Below are positions 1 to 9,434 of a stretch of DNA of 64,000 nt, in pieces. Position 1 is the first letter of the stretch. The number at the start of each line of letters is the position of its first letter. This DNA is from Hydrogenophilales bacterium CG12_big_fil_rev_8_21_14_0_65_61_21 (GTDB lineage: Bacteria; Pseudomonadota; Gammaproteobacteria; Burkholderiales; Thiobacillaceae). Below the pieces are notes generated by a model. It did no database searches and was not told the DNA's origin. It saw only the letters and a list, made by a program, of their open reading frames with translations. Both the position numbers and the translations under genes were made by a program. The DNA is taken from NCBI GenBank assembly GCA_002782005.1, contig PFGT01000101.1, forward strand, positions 62,001 through 126,000. The letters run 5' to 3'.

Positions 1-1048
1 GTTCGTGGTCTTGCTGGAAAACTTGAGCGATAAACTGGAGACGGCGGCTGCTCAGACCAGGATGGTCGCCGACAAGATATTAACGACGCTGAATCGGAAC
101 TATCAGCTTGAAAACTGCCGGTACTACAGCAGTAGCAGCATCGGCGCCGCGATGTTCTCAGGCAATGACATTGCCCTGGAGGAATTGCTGAAGCAGGCCG
201 ATCTGGCCATGTATCAAGCCAAGGCGGCGGGTCGCAATGTGATGCGTTTCTTCGACTCGGCCATGCAGACCGCAGTCAATACCCGCGCCGCCCTGGAGGC
301 GGACCTGCGTCAGGGCCTGCAACGCAATGAGTTCTGCCTTTACTACCAGCCGCAGGTCGATTGCACCGGCCATTTGACCGGCGTCGAGGCACTGGTGCGC
401 TGGCGCCATCCCGAGCGCGGCCTGGTATTGCCTGACACCTTCATTCCGCTGGCCGAGGACACCAGACTCATCCTGCCTTTGGGCCATTGGGTGCTGGAAA
501 CGGCCTGCGCCCAACTGGCGGTCTGGGCGACCCGACCGGAGTCGGCGCGGCTCACCATGGCGGTCAACGTCAGCGCCCGTCAATTCCGTCACCCCGATTT
601 CGTCGAGCAGGTACAGGCCATCGTCGAGCGGACGGCGATCGATCCGAGCCGGCTCAAGCTGGAAATCACCGAGAGCCTGTTGCTGGATGATATCGAGGAC
701 GTCATCGCCAAGATGGCTGCCCTGAAGGATAGTGGCATCGGTTTTTCGCTGGACGATTTCGGCACCGGTTACTCGTCGCTCGCCTACCTCAAGCGCCTGC
801 CGCTGGATCAGTTGAAGATCGACCGCTCTTTCGTGCGCGATGTGCTCACCGACCCGAACGACGCCGCCATTGCTCGCGCCATCATGACCCTGGCCCGGAG
901 TTTGGACCTATCGGTCATCGCCGAGGGCGTGGAAACCGAGGCGCAGCGGGATTTGCTGTATGAAAGCGGTTGCGCCACCTATCAGGGTTATCTGTTCGGC
1001 AAGCCGGCGCCCATCGAGGCGATCGAGCCATTCCTGGTCTACGGCTGA
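1..1048 (+). CDS. GGDEF-EAL domain protein (c-di-GMP turnover), 5' truncated by the window edge
   Basis: Frame is open from base 2 (F-V-V-L-L-E, the tail of a GGDEF motif); GGDEF C-terminal part (ADLAMYQAKAAGRN) then an intact EAL domain (GVEALVRWRHPERG, DDFGTGYSSLAYLKRLPLDQLKID, AEGVET). Confidence 0.93.
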   Translation, partial: FVVLLENLSDKLETAAAQTRMVADKILTTLNRNYQLENCRYYSSSSIGAAMFSGNDIALEELLKQADLAMYQAKAAGRNVMRFFDSAMQTAVNTRAALEADLRQGLQRNEFCLYYQPQVDCTGHLTGVEALVRWRHPERGLVLPDTFIPLAEDTRLILPLGHWVLETACAQLAVWATRPESARLTMAVNVSARQFRHPDFVEQVQAIVERTAIDPSRLKLEITESLLLDDIEDVIAKMAALKDSGIGFSLDDFGTGYSSLAYLKRLPLDQLKIDRSFVRDVLTDPNDAAIARAIMTLARSLDLSVIAEGVETEAQRDLLYESGCATYQGYLFGKPAPIEAIEPFLVYG

Positions 1049-1058
1049 TACTGTTGGC

Positions 1059-2546
1059 TTACTTCTTCTTGGTACGGCGCCAGAACGGCCGCGCTGCGAG
1101 TGCCGCCGACGTCAGTTTGGCCAAGCGCCGGGCCTGGCCAATTGTTACGCCGATCATGAAGCCCTCGGCCAGGCTGGCGGCCTGGGCCAGTGTCTTGTCC
1201 TGGGCTGTGAGTTCGACCAGCAGGCCCTGAGCCACGGCCGCGTCATTGGCGGCGCCCAGGCTATCCTGAAGCCTCGCCATGCGCGCCAAGTAGTCGTTTG
1301 CCTGGTCGCCATAGCGCGGCGCGTAGGCCTCGCCGGCATAGCGCAGGCGTTTGGTGGCGATGCGCAGGCGGTGCCGTCCGGCGGCATTCAAGCGGTCATA
1401 TTGTCGGGCCAGTTTGCGGAATTGGCGCAGCCGGCGGTCGAGCGACTCACCTGCCCAGTTGGCCAGCTTCACGCCCCCGGATCGTTCCGGCATCAGGTCT
1501 TTGGTCATGGTCAACAGCAGGCGGGTCGTGCGCGGCTCGGTCGCCGCCGCCCGGGCACGCTCACGGGCCGCCGTTCGGCGCGCATCGGCGACGGCGATCA
1601 GTGCGTCCAGCCGGTTGCCATCGGGCAGCGCCGCGCGGCAGTCGGCCAGCGTCTCGGTGACCATGACGTCCCAGTCGCGGGCCGGCGCCAGTTCGGCCAT
1701 AAGCCAGCGCAGCTCGCTCAGCCAGTCAGGCCGTGCCAGGCCGATGCGCCGCCCCAGTCGCAACACGGTCTCTATACGCTGGACCGCGATCCGCATCTGG
1801 TGGCCATATTCGGGCTCATGTCCGGATAATAAGCCAGGCAGATTGCGGCTCAACTGGGTCAGACCGGCGAGCAACAAACGGCGCCAGGCCTCGGCGGCCG
1901 ACGGCTGGTCGGCCATGGTCACCGGACCGGTTTTGGCGGGCATCTGCTGCCAGACCCCGGCCAGTTCATAACCGCGCAGCGCCTTGCTGCGATATTCGGG
2001 CAACATGGGCGCAGCGGTCAAAAGTTCCAGGGCGATGTCGATCAAGAGGCCGCTGTCGCCGGATTTGATCTCCAGCTCCAACTCGGATATCGGCAGTTCG
2101 GCCTCTCCGACGCGAATCCAACCAGCATCCAGGGCGATCTCTACCACGCCTTCCGGTCGTTCCAGCAGCCAGACGGTGCGCCGAATATCGGTTATAAAGA
2201 TCGGTCGCAGGCGAGTCGCCAGGTCGGGCGGGAGCTGTTGCCGCGCCGCCTTGGGCAAAATATCCAGATCGGGCTGGTTGCCGGTCGTTCGCGCCTCCCA
2301 TTCTGGGCGGCTGGACAGGGCGGCCGAGTCGCCGCCATCCAGTTTCAGGGTTTGTACCCAGTGATAGCCTTCACGCCGTAGCCTGATGGCGCTGCGCTGG
2401 CGATACAGATCGAACTGCGGGGTATCGAAATAGATGCCGTAGAGTTTGTGGCGCAGCGGCTTTAACGCCCTGAGCAATGGGTGGCGGCGCAGGCGGGTGG
2501 CATCGTCGGGGGCGATGGCGAGTTTCAACTCCACTTCCAGTGCCAT
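1059..2546 (-). CDS. CYTH and CHAD domain-containing protein
   Basis: N-terminal CYTH/ThTPase-like signature (EVELKLAI, YFDTPQFDLYRQRSAIRLRREG) and C-terminal His-rich helical CHAD (HRLRIATKRLRYAGEAY). Confidence 0.93.
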   Translation of the reverse strand: MALEVELKLAIAPDDATRLRRHPLLRALKPLRHKLYGIYFDTPQFDLYRQRSAIRLRREGYHWVQTLKLDGGDSAALSSRPEWEARTTGNQPDLDILPKAARQQLPPDLATRLRPIFITDIRRTVWLLERPEGVVEIALDAGWIRVGEAELPISELELEIKSGDSGLLIDIALELLTAAPMLPEYRSKALRGYELAGVWQQMPAKTGPVTMADQPSAAEAWRRLLLAGLTQLSRNLPGLLSGHEPEYGHQMRIAVQRIETVLRLGRRIGLARPDWLSELRWLMAELAPARDWDVMVTETLADCRAALPDGNRLDALIAVADARRTAARERARAAATEPRTTRLLLTMTKDLMPERSGGVKLANWAGESLDRRLRQFRKLARQYDRLNAAGRHRLRIATKRLRYAGEAYAPRYGDQANDYLARMARLQDSLGAANDAAVAQGLLVELTAQDKTLAQAASLAEGFMIGVTIGQARRLAKLTSAALAARPFWRRTKKK

Positions 2547-2741
2547 GATTGTGCAGATAGTAAGATGAATGGCTCTCAGGTTAGCACCGGTAACGCAATC
2601 ACGAGCGGTTTACCAACTTGATCGAACAACCGGCGGCGAGCAGACTATCATCTCAAGGGTAGGGTGGCACATGGTTGCTTTTCGCCCCCGATGCGGCCCG
2701 CTCTGTAATGGTTTGTTTTACATTAAGAAAGGGGAATAACG

Positions 2742-3224
2742 ATGGCTATTTTATGGGACCCTAAACTCAATACCGGCATCGAGGTCATCGACCATCAGCA
2801 CCAGCGTATTGTGGCCTACATTAATCAACTGGAGGTTGCCAAACAGAATGCCGACAAGGCGATGATCGGCGAGGTGATCGAGCAGTTGGTTGATTACACG
2901 CAGTCACATTTCGGCTTTGAAGAGGCGATGATGGAGCAGGCCGGCTACCCGTTTCTAAAACCCCACCAGAAGGTGCATGAACTGTTTATCCGGCGGGTCA
3001 CTGATTTCACGATGCGTGCGGCCAAAGGCGAAGATGTCGTCGACGAGCTGCACCTGATGCTCGCAAAATGGCTCATCAACCATATCGCCAACGAGGATCG
3101 CGACTACGCGAAGATCGTGCTGCGCATGTTGACCAAAGATCAACCCGCGCCGTCTGCACCGGTCAGTGAGGAAAAGGCACATAGCGGTTTTCTGGGTGGG
3201 TTATTGCGCAAGTTCTTTCACTAA
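2742..3224 (+). CDS. Bacteriohemerythrin
   Basis: Hemerythrin iron ligand pattern: DHQHQRIV...HFGFEEAMMEQAGYP...HQKVHELF...HIANEDRDY. Confidence 0.93.
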   Translation: MAILWDPKLNTGIEVIDHQHQRIVAYINQLEVAKQNADKAMIGEVIEQLVDYTQSHFGFEEAMMEQAGYPFLKPHQKVHELFIRRVTDFTMRAAKGEDVVDELHLMLAKWLINHIANEDRDYAKIVLRMLTKDQPAPSAPVSEEKAHSGFLGGLLRKFFH

Positions 3225-3243
3225 TTGGTATTGAAATCGAGAT

Positions 3244-5310
3244 ATGAATCAAACGCTTGCCAGCGAACTCATCATCAACCGTGAGCTCGGTATCCTGGAA
3301 TTCAATCGTCGCGTCCTGGCCCAAGCGGAAGACCCGAACACCCCCCTACTGGAACGCCTGCGTTTTCTGAGCATCTTTGCCAGCAACATGGACGAGTTTT
3401 TCGAGATTCGCGCGGCCGGCATCAAGGAACAGATTCGGCTCAATCCGCTGCATCAGGGGCCGGATGGCCTGACCGCCCGTCAGGTGTACAAAGAGATGGC
3501 GCGGGTTGCGCACGAGATGGTGGCGCGCCAATACGAACTGCTGAACGATCGTGTACTGCCGGACCTGGCGGCCGAAGGCATCCGTTTCCACAAACGTAGC
3601 GAGTGGACCCCGGAGCAGGAGCAATGGATACGGGACTACTTCTTCAACGAGCTGATGCCGGTGCTGACGCCCATCGGCTTGGACCCGACGCACCCATTCC
3701 CCAATGTATTGAACAAGAGCCTCAACTTCGCTGTCGAGTTGTCTGGCAAGGATGCCTTCGGTCGCAACTCGGGCCGCGCCGTGGTCCAGGCGCCCCGTTC
3801 CCTGCCGCGGGTGATCCCGTTCCCCAAGGCGGTCGCCAGTTGCGAATATAGCTTCGTTTTTCTGTCCTCCATTCTGCACGCCCATGTTGGCGCGCTGTTT
3901 TCGGGCATGGAGGTGCTGGGCTGCTACCAGTTCCGGGCCACCCGCAACTCTGACCTGTTCGTCGACGAGGAAGAAAATAAGAGCCTGCGCGAGCAGCTCC
4001 AGGGCGAGTTGCCGCACCGCAACTTCGGCAACGCGGTGCGGATCGAGGTCGCCGACAACTGCTCGGAAGAGATGAAGGTGTTTTTGCTTGAGCAATTCAA
4101 CCTGGGCTGGGACGATCTCTATCAGGTGCGCGGCCCGGTTAATCTGGTGCGACTAATGAACGTGCCGGACAAGGTGGATCGCCCGGACCTTAAATTCAAG
4201 CCGTTCACGCCCGGGCTGCCGGCCAATCTGAGCGACGGCGACAATATCTTCCAGGTCGTCAGCCGGGGCGACATCCTGCTCCATCACCCCTTCCAGTCGT
4301 TCCAGCCGGTGATCGACTTTATCGACCAGGCCGCCAGCGATCCGGACGTGCTGGCCATCAAGCAGACGGTCTATCGCACTGGGACCGACTCCGAACTGAT
4401 GCGGCGTTTAATCAAGGCTGCCCAACGGGGTAAGGAGGTCACCGCCGTGGTCGAGCTGATGGCCCGCTTCGACGAGGCGGCCAACATCAACTGGGCCGAA
4501 CAACTGGAGGCCGCCGGCGCCCATGTCGTGTACGGCGTGGTGGGCCACAAGACCCACGCCAAAATGGCCATGGTGGTCCGTCGCGAGGCCGGCAAGCTGA
4601 AGCGCTATGCCCACCTGGGCACCGGCAATTATCACGCCCGCACCGCCAAGCTCTATACCGACTTCGGCCTGCTGACCTGTCACCCGGGCATCTGCCAGGA
4701 CGTGAATGACGTCTTCATGCAGATCACCGGCCTGGGCGATGCCGGCGAGCATGGCTATCTCTGGCAGGCGCCGTTTTCGCTGCACCCCAACATCATGCGG
4801 GCCATCGAGAACGAAACGGCGCGCGCCCGCAAGGGCGAACCCGCCCGCATCGCCGCCAAGATGAATGCCTTACTGGAACCCAAGGTGATCGCCGCGCTTT
4901 ACGAGGCATCCCAGGCCGGGGTCGAGATCGACCTGATCGTGCGCGCCGTGTGCGCCCTGCGGCCCGGCATCCCGGGGGTATCGGAAAATATTCGGGTGCG
5001 CTCGGTGATTGGCCGCTTCCTGGAACATCACCGGGTGTTCTACTTCTGGAACGGCGGCGAGGAGAACGTCTACCTGGCCAGCGCCGACTGGATGGACCGC
5101 AATTTCTTCCGCCGTATCGAGACCTGCTTCCCGTTACTCGACGCAAAATTGAAGAAACGCGTCGTCAACGAGGGCATCAAGCCCTATCTGAAGGACAACA
5201 TGCTGTCGTGGGAAATGCAGCCGGGCGGCAGCTACAAAAAACGGGTCAAACGCGGCCGCGGCTTCTCGGCGCAGGACTACCTGCTTGATCTGCTGGCCGC
5301 CAAGGGCTAA
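3244..5310 (+). CDS. ppk1: Polyphosphate kinase 1
   Basis: 688 aa; RELGILEFNRRVLAQAED, FASNMDEFFEIR, HHPFQSF, RFDEAANINWAEQLEAAGAHVVYGVVGHKTHAKM, HLGTGNYH. Confidence 0.97.
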   Translation: MNQTLASELIINRELGILEFNRRVLAQAEDPNTPLLERLRFLSIFASNMDEFFEIRAAGIKEQIRLNPLHQGPDGLTARQVYKEMARVAHEMVARQYELLNDRVLPDLAAEGIRFHKRSEWTPEQEQWIRDYFFNELMPVLTPIGLDPTHPFPNVLNKSLNFAVELSGKDAFGRNSGRAVVQAPRSLPRVIPFPKAVASCEYSFVFLSSILHAHVGALFSGMEVLGCYQFRATRNSDLFVDEEENKSLREQLQGELPHRNFGNAVRIEVADNCSEEMKVFLLEQFNLGWDDLYQVRGPVNLVRLMNVPDKVDRPDLKFKPFTPGLPANLSDGDNIFQVVSRGDILLHHPFQSFQPVIDFIDQAASDPDVLAIKQTVYRTGTDSELMRRLIKAAQRGKEVTAVVELMARFDEAANINWAEQLEAAGAHVVYGVVGHKTHAKMAMVVRREAGKLKRYAHLGTGNYHARTAKLYTDFGLLTCHPGICQDVNDVFMQITGLGDAGEHGYLWQAPFSLHPNIMRAIENETARARKGEPARIAAKMNALLEPKVIAALYEASQAGVEIDLIVRAVCALRPGIPGVSENIRVRSVIGRFLEHHRVFYFWNGGEENVYLASADWMDRNFFRRIETCFPLLDAKLKKRVVNEGIKPYLKDNMLSWEMQPGGSYKKRVKRGRGFSAQDYLLDLLAAKG

Positions 5311-5346
5311 AGGGGCGATCGGCCTGTGCAGCCGGCCCGGGTGGGT

Positions 5347-5769
5347 TTATTTCGCTGTCCTCAGCCGCATCAGTTTGCCGTGTTCCACCTGTACCCGGTC
5401 ACCCGACATGAAGTCCGGCTCACGCGGATAGGTGAAGCTGCGGGTCTCGCCGTAGTCCATGCTGACCCGGACCTTCCAGACCGTGTGGCGCTTGGAGTTC
5501 TTCTCGATCTCGTTGCCGGCGTATGCGCCACCGGCCGCTCCGGCTACGGTGGCGACGGTGCGGCCGCTACCGTGGCCGATCTGATTACCGAGCAGACCGC
5601 CGACCAGACCGCCGACCACCATGCCGCCGCCGGATGTATTGCCCTTGACCTGGACAGCCTTGACTGAGCGCACCACGCCGCAGTTGCGGCACTCCTCCGC
5701 CAGCGCTGAGGCCGAGGACAAAGCCAGCGCGACGAACACGATAGGCGATATTTTATTGAACAGGCTCAT
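5347..5769 (-). CDS. Glycine-zipper 2TM (SlyB/Rickettsia 17 kDa-like) domain protein, secreted
   Basis: Signal peptide followed by GGGMVVGGLVGGLLGNQIGHGSGRTVATVAGAAGGAYAGNEIE. Confidence 0.85.
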   Translation of the reverse strand: MSLFNKISPIVFVALALSSASALAEECRNCGVVRSVKAVQVKGNTSGGGMVVGGLVGGLLGNQIGHGSGRTVATVAGAAGGAYAGNEIEKNSKRHTVWKVRVSMDYGETRSFTYPREPDFMSGDRVQVEHGKLMRLRTAK

Positions 5770-5824
5770 GACCTTCCCCCGTATTGAATTAGCGCTTTTA
5801 TGCTAGCACTATTAACTGCGGGAT

Positions 5825-6382
5825 TCACCGGGCCGGCGCGAGCGGCGCAAAGCGGGCGGCGTAGCGCTCGGGGGTAAACGACCAACTGGTGTATTCGCCA
5901 TGGAATTTGCCCCTGACGTCGGTCTCCACCGCCAGCTTGCCGTCGGCCAGCTTGCGCACCCGGTGGCGGTAGCGGCTGTAGCGATAGACCGAACCGACCT
6001 TGTCCATCTTTTGGCGCTCGATGGTTAGAACATCGTCCAGACAATAGCTGAAATCCCTTTTGCCGGCTATCGAGATGTGATCCAACAGTATGCCGTATGG
6101 GGTGCGCAACTCCAGCCGGTAACCGCCGTCTTCCAGGAGCAGGCGGTAGTGGCTGATGCGTTCGTCGTAGGCGGTCTGGACCTCGGGGTAGAGGATCATG
6201 GCGATGTTGGCGGCCAGGCCCGCGGGCAGGCGTTGGCTGTCCGGCTGCAGTTCGCCGATGAACTCATACATGCCCTCCAGATTCCGGCATTGTTCGTCCG
6301 TGTCGGCAGCCGTGGCCAGGGCCGTCGGCCCGGACAGGAGTAGATAAGCGGCAACGGCCGCGCAAGACAATTCACGGTGCAT
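5825..6382 (-). CDS. Hypothetical secreted protein
   Basis: 185 aa with N-terminal signal peptide-like segment (LSCAAVAAYLLLSGPTALATAADT); begins just after the AAA+ gene ends, same strand. Confidence 0.7.
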   Translation of the reverse strand: MHRELSCAAVAAYLLLSGPTALATAADTDEQCRNLEGMYEFIGELQPDSQRLPAGLAANIAMILYPEVQTAYDERISHYRLLLEDGGYRLELRTPYGILLDHISIAGKRDFSYCLDDVLTIERQKMDKVGSVYRYSRYRHRVRKLADGKLAVETDVRGKFHGEYTSWSFTPERYAARFAPLAPAR

Positions 6383-6383
6383 A

Positions 6384-7871
6384 TCAAACCTCCGCCTTTT
6401 TCGATGCCGGTGTGGCCCGGTTCACTGACCACAGCCGCAATTGCTTGATTTGTTCCTCCATGGTGCGCGATAGCGGCACCATACGCGCGGTATTCCAGAC
6501 CACGTCCTGATCGCCGAATTCGCGGCCTTCCTGGAAGGCCCGGATGCGCGCCGCCTTGACCACCTGCTCGATCTCGGCGCCGCTCCAATTCTTGGTTACG
6601 GCGGCCAGCAGGTTGAGGTTGAATCGCTCCGGGTCGGCGCCGAATGCCTGGATGTGGATGCGCAGGATGGCCTTGCGCTCATCCTCGGTCGGCAGGTCGA
6701 GAAAGAAAAGCTGGTCGAAGCGGCCCTTGCGGATCACCTCGGCGGGCAGTCTTTCGATCCGGTTGGCGGTAGCCACCACGAATACGGTGGGCGGTTTTTC
6801 CTGCATCCAGGTCAAAAAGCCGGCGAAGATGTTGTTGTTGCCGCCGCCGCCATGCAGGTCGTAGCCAAAGCTGTTTTCCATCTCGTCGATCCAGAGCACC
6901 AGCGGGGAGATCGCCTCGGCCACCTTTAGGGCATGGTCGAAGGCATATTCCGGGGAACCGTAGGCGCCGGACAGGACCAGGTTCATGTCCAGGCGCACCA
7001 GCGGCAGATTCCAGGCCCCCGCGACTACCTTGGCCGCCATGCTCTTGCCGCAGCCGGACACACCCATGAACAGGATGCCAGACGGCAGCGGCACGCCCGA
7101 CTCGAATGCCTGGCGGGTGAACAGCGGCTTGCGCGCCTGGACCCACTCCTTGAGGTTTTCCAGACCGCCAACCTGATCGAGCTTGACCGTTTTGCCGACG
7201 AATTGCAGACAGCCTTCCTTGAGCAGCGCGTAGGACTTTTCCTCGATGATCTCCGGGATGGCCGTGGCCAGGTCGAGTTTGTCTTCCCGGATCAGGCGCA
7301 GCATCAGATGGCCGATCTCGTCGAGCGACATGCCACGCATCCCGGCGGCGCACTGGTAGCGCCATTCCTGGTCAAGCCGCGCGGCAACGCCGTTGGCCTC
7401 GGCGATAACGCCGATGTGACGCAATATTTCCGGCTCCGACGGGATGCTCAATGGCACCATGAAGACCTGCTTCTTCAACTCGTCGGGCAGGATGAAATCG
7501 GGATAGGAAAGGAAAAGAAAGGTATCGTGTCCAGCCAATTCCCGGTATAGGTCGCGCAGGGCGCGGGTCAGACTGGGGCTATCACGCAATAACGCGGGCA
7601 GGTCCTGCATCAGGTAAAAGGCCTTGCGCCCCGAATCGACGATGTAACGCAGGGCGGCGACTGGGTCGGTGATGGCCTCAAGCGCACCGGCTTCGGTATA
7701 AAACCCCCGAACCACGCTCCATAGAACCAGCGACTGGTCGTTGCCATAGTGTTCCTGTGCCAGGTCGGCCAGCAGGTCGGCCATCCTACCCTCCTCTTCA
7801 CCCCGCAGGTAGAAGATCGGGTAGCCCGACAACAAGCCTTTTCGAATCCGCGCCAGGGCGTCGTCTTTCAT
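6384..7871 (-). CDS. AAA+ ATPase, Ycf46-like
   Basis: Walker A GVSGCGKSMAAK, Walker B LVLWIDEMENSF, sensor VVATANRIERLPAEVIRKGRFDQLFFLDLP. Start placed at internal ATG 7871 (MKDDALARIRKG), overlapping ppx by 4 bp, not at ORF start 8078. Confidence 0.88.
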   Translation of the reverse strand: MKDDALARIRKGLLSGYPIFYLRGEEEGRMADLLADLAQEHYGNDQSLVLWSVVRGFYTEAGALEAITDPVAALRYIVDSGRKAFYLMQDLPALLRDSPSLTRALRDLYRELAGHDTFLFLSYPDFILPDELKKQVFMVPLSIPSEPEILRHIGVIAEANGVAARLDQEWRYQCAAGMRGMSLDEIGHLMLRLIREDKLDLATAIPEIIEEKSYALLKEGCLQFVGKTVKLDQVGGLENLKEWVQARKPLFTRQAFESGVPLPSGILFMGVSGCGKSMAAKVVAGAWNLPLVRLDMNLVLSGAYGSPEYAFDHALKVAEAISPLVLWIDEMENSFGYDLHGGGGNNNIFAGFLTWMQEKPPTVFVVATANRIERLPAEVIRKGRFDQLFFLDLPTEDERKAILRIHIQAFGADPERFNLNLLAAVTKNWSGAEIEQVVKAARIRAFQEGREFGDQDVVWNTARMVPLSRTMEEQIKQLRLWSVNRATPASKKAEV

Positions 7872-9352
7872 GTGCGTATTCCGGATAGTCTGAAGTTGGG
7901 TAGCGTGGCCTGCCAGACCTTCATCTCCAGGTCCAGCGCCGCCTGGGTCAGCGGGTTGGCGGCCAGCCAGGTGCGCGGCAAGGTCAGCATGCAGTCGCCG
8001 CCGGTAGTCTTCAAGGTCATCTCCGGCAGCGCCATGGCCGACCGGCTGATATTGAACAACAGCGCCAGGCGCAGGCACAGTATCGACGGCCAGAGATCGT
8101 TGTCGGCAGCATAGCCGAGCTTATCCAGGCCACCTCGGCTGGCCCGCACCAGCTTGGCCAACTGGCTCTGGTCGCGCCGGGCGAAGCCGGGCATGTCGGC
8201 GTTTTCCAGAATGTAGGCGCCGTGTTTGTGGAATCCGGAATGGGCGATGTTGATGCCGATCTCGTGCAGGCGCGCCGCCCAGGTCAGCCAGAGTTCATGC
8301 TCGTCGCCGGCGTCAGCGACCTGCTTGAAGAGCTGCAAGGCGAGTTGTTCCACGCGCCCGGCCTGGACGGTATCGATATGGTAGCGGCGCATGAACTGGG
8401 TAATGGTCAGGTCGCGGATGTCGTGATCGTGGACCCGGCCCAAGAGGTCCCACAGTATGCCCTCGCGCATGGCCCCCGGAGCCACGGTCATCTGCTCGAT
8501 GTCCAGCTCCTGGAACAGGCCGGACATGATGGCTGCTCCGCCGGCCAGGACTGGCCGGCGGTCGGGCTTCAGGCCCGGCAGGTCGAGCTTGTTCAGATTA
8601 CCGGCCTTGACCAGCCGTTCGCGCAGCCACTTGAGACCGTCGGCGGTGATCTGACCATCGCTCTGGCTGTTCTGGAACAGGATTTCACTCAGTGCGCGGG
8701 CCGAGCCGGACGAGCCCACCGCCTGTTGCCATAGGCCGCGCCGAAACTCATGGGCGACCGGCTGGGCCTCGACCCGGGCGGCGGTCACGGCGGCCTTAAG
8801 GTTGGCCTTGTCAATCTGGCCGTCGGTGAAGAAACGCCTGGAAAACACCACGCAGCCCATGCGCAGGCTTTCCCGGTCGTGGGACTCATAGCCGGTGCCG
8901 ATGATGCATTCGGTCGAACCGCCGCCGATGTCGATCACCAGGCGTGGCTCGGCGGTCAGCGGCAGGCTGTGCGAGACGCCCAGATAGATCAACCGCGCCT
9001 CTTCCCGGCCAGCCACGATGTCGATGTCGAACCCTAGCGCGGCCTTGGCCCGCTCCAGAAAGGCCGGGGCGTTCCTGGCCACCCTGAGGGCCGAGGTGCC
9101 CACGGCGCGCACCGCGCCGGGTGGCATACCCTGGAGCCGCTCGCCGAACCGCGCCAGGCAGGCCAGGGCGCGGTTCTGGGCGGCGCCGTCCAGTTTACCG
9201 GCAGCAGTCAGGCCGCCGGCCAGACGGACCGATTCCTTATGGGCGTCGAGGTAATAAAGCTGTTCGCCATCGACCCGACCGACCTGTAGGTGGAACGAGT
9301 TTGAACCGAGATCGATGGCGGCGAGGGTGGCGTATTGCTGGATTTTGGGCAT
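7868..9352 (-). CDS. ppx: Exopolyphosphatase (Ppx/GppA family)
   Basis: AAIDLGSNSFHLQVGRV, VIDIGGGSTECIIG, C-terminal HD-like region (WLTWAARLHEIGINIAHSGFHKHGAYILENADMPGF). Confidence 0.95.
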   Translation of the reverse strand: MPKIQQYATLAAIDLGSNSFHLQVGRVDGEQLYYLDAHKESVRLAGGLTAAGKLDGAAQNRALACLARFGERLQGMPPGAVRAVGTSALRVARNAPAFLERAKAALGFDIDIVAGREEARLIYLGVSHSLPLTAEPRLVIDIGGGSTECIIGTGYESHDRESLRMGCVVFSRRFFTDGQIDKANLKAAVTAARVEAQPVAHEFRRGLWQQAVGSSGSARALSEILFQNSQSDGQITADGLKWLRERLVKAGNLNKLDLPGLKPDRRPVLAGGAAIMSGLFQELDIEQMTVAPGAMREGILWDLLGRVHDHDIRDLTITQFMRRYHIDTVQAGRVEQLALQLFKQVADAGDEHELWLTWAARLHEIGINIAHSGFHKHGAYILENADMPGFARRDQSQLAKLVRASRGGLDKLGYAADNDLWPSILCLRLALLFNISRSAMALPEMTLKTTGGDCMLTLPRTWLAANPLTQAALDLEMKVWQATLPNFRLSGIRT

Positions 9353-9434
9353 TGGTCTCTTATTTCTCTATGGGCGGGATCCGGCAAAGATGCCGATCAT
9401 CTTACCGTATTCACTATGAACGAACCCTTATGCC

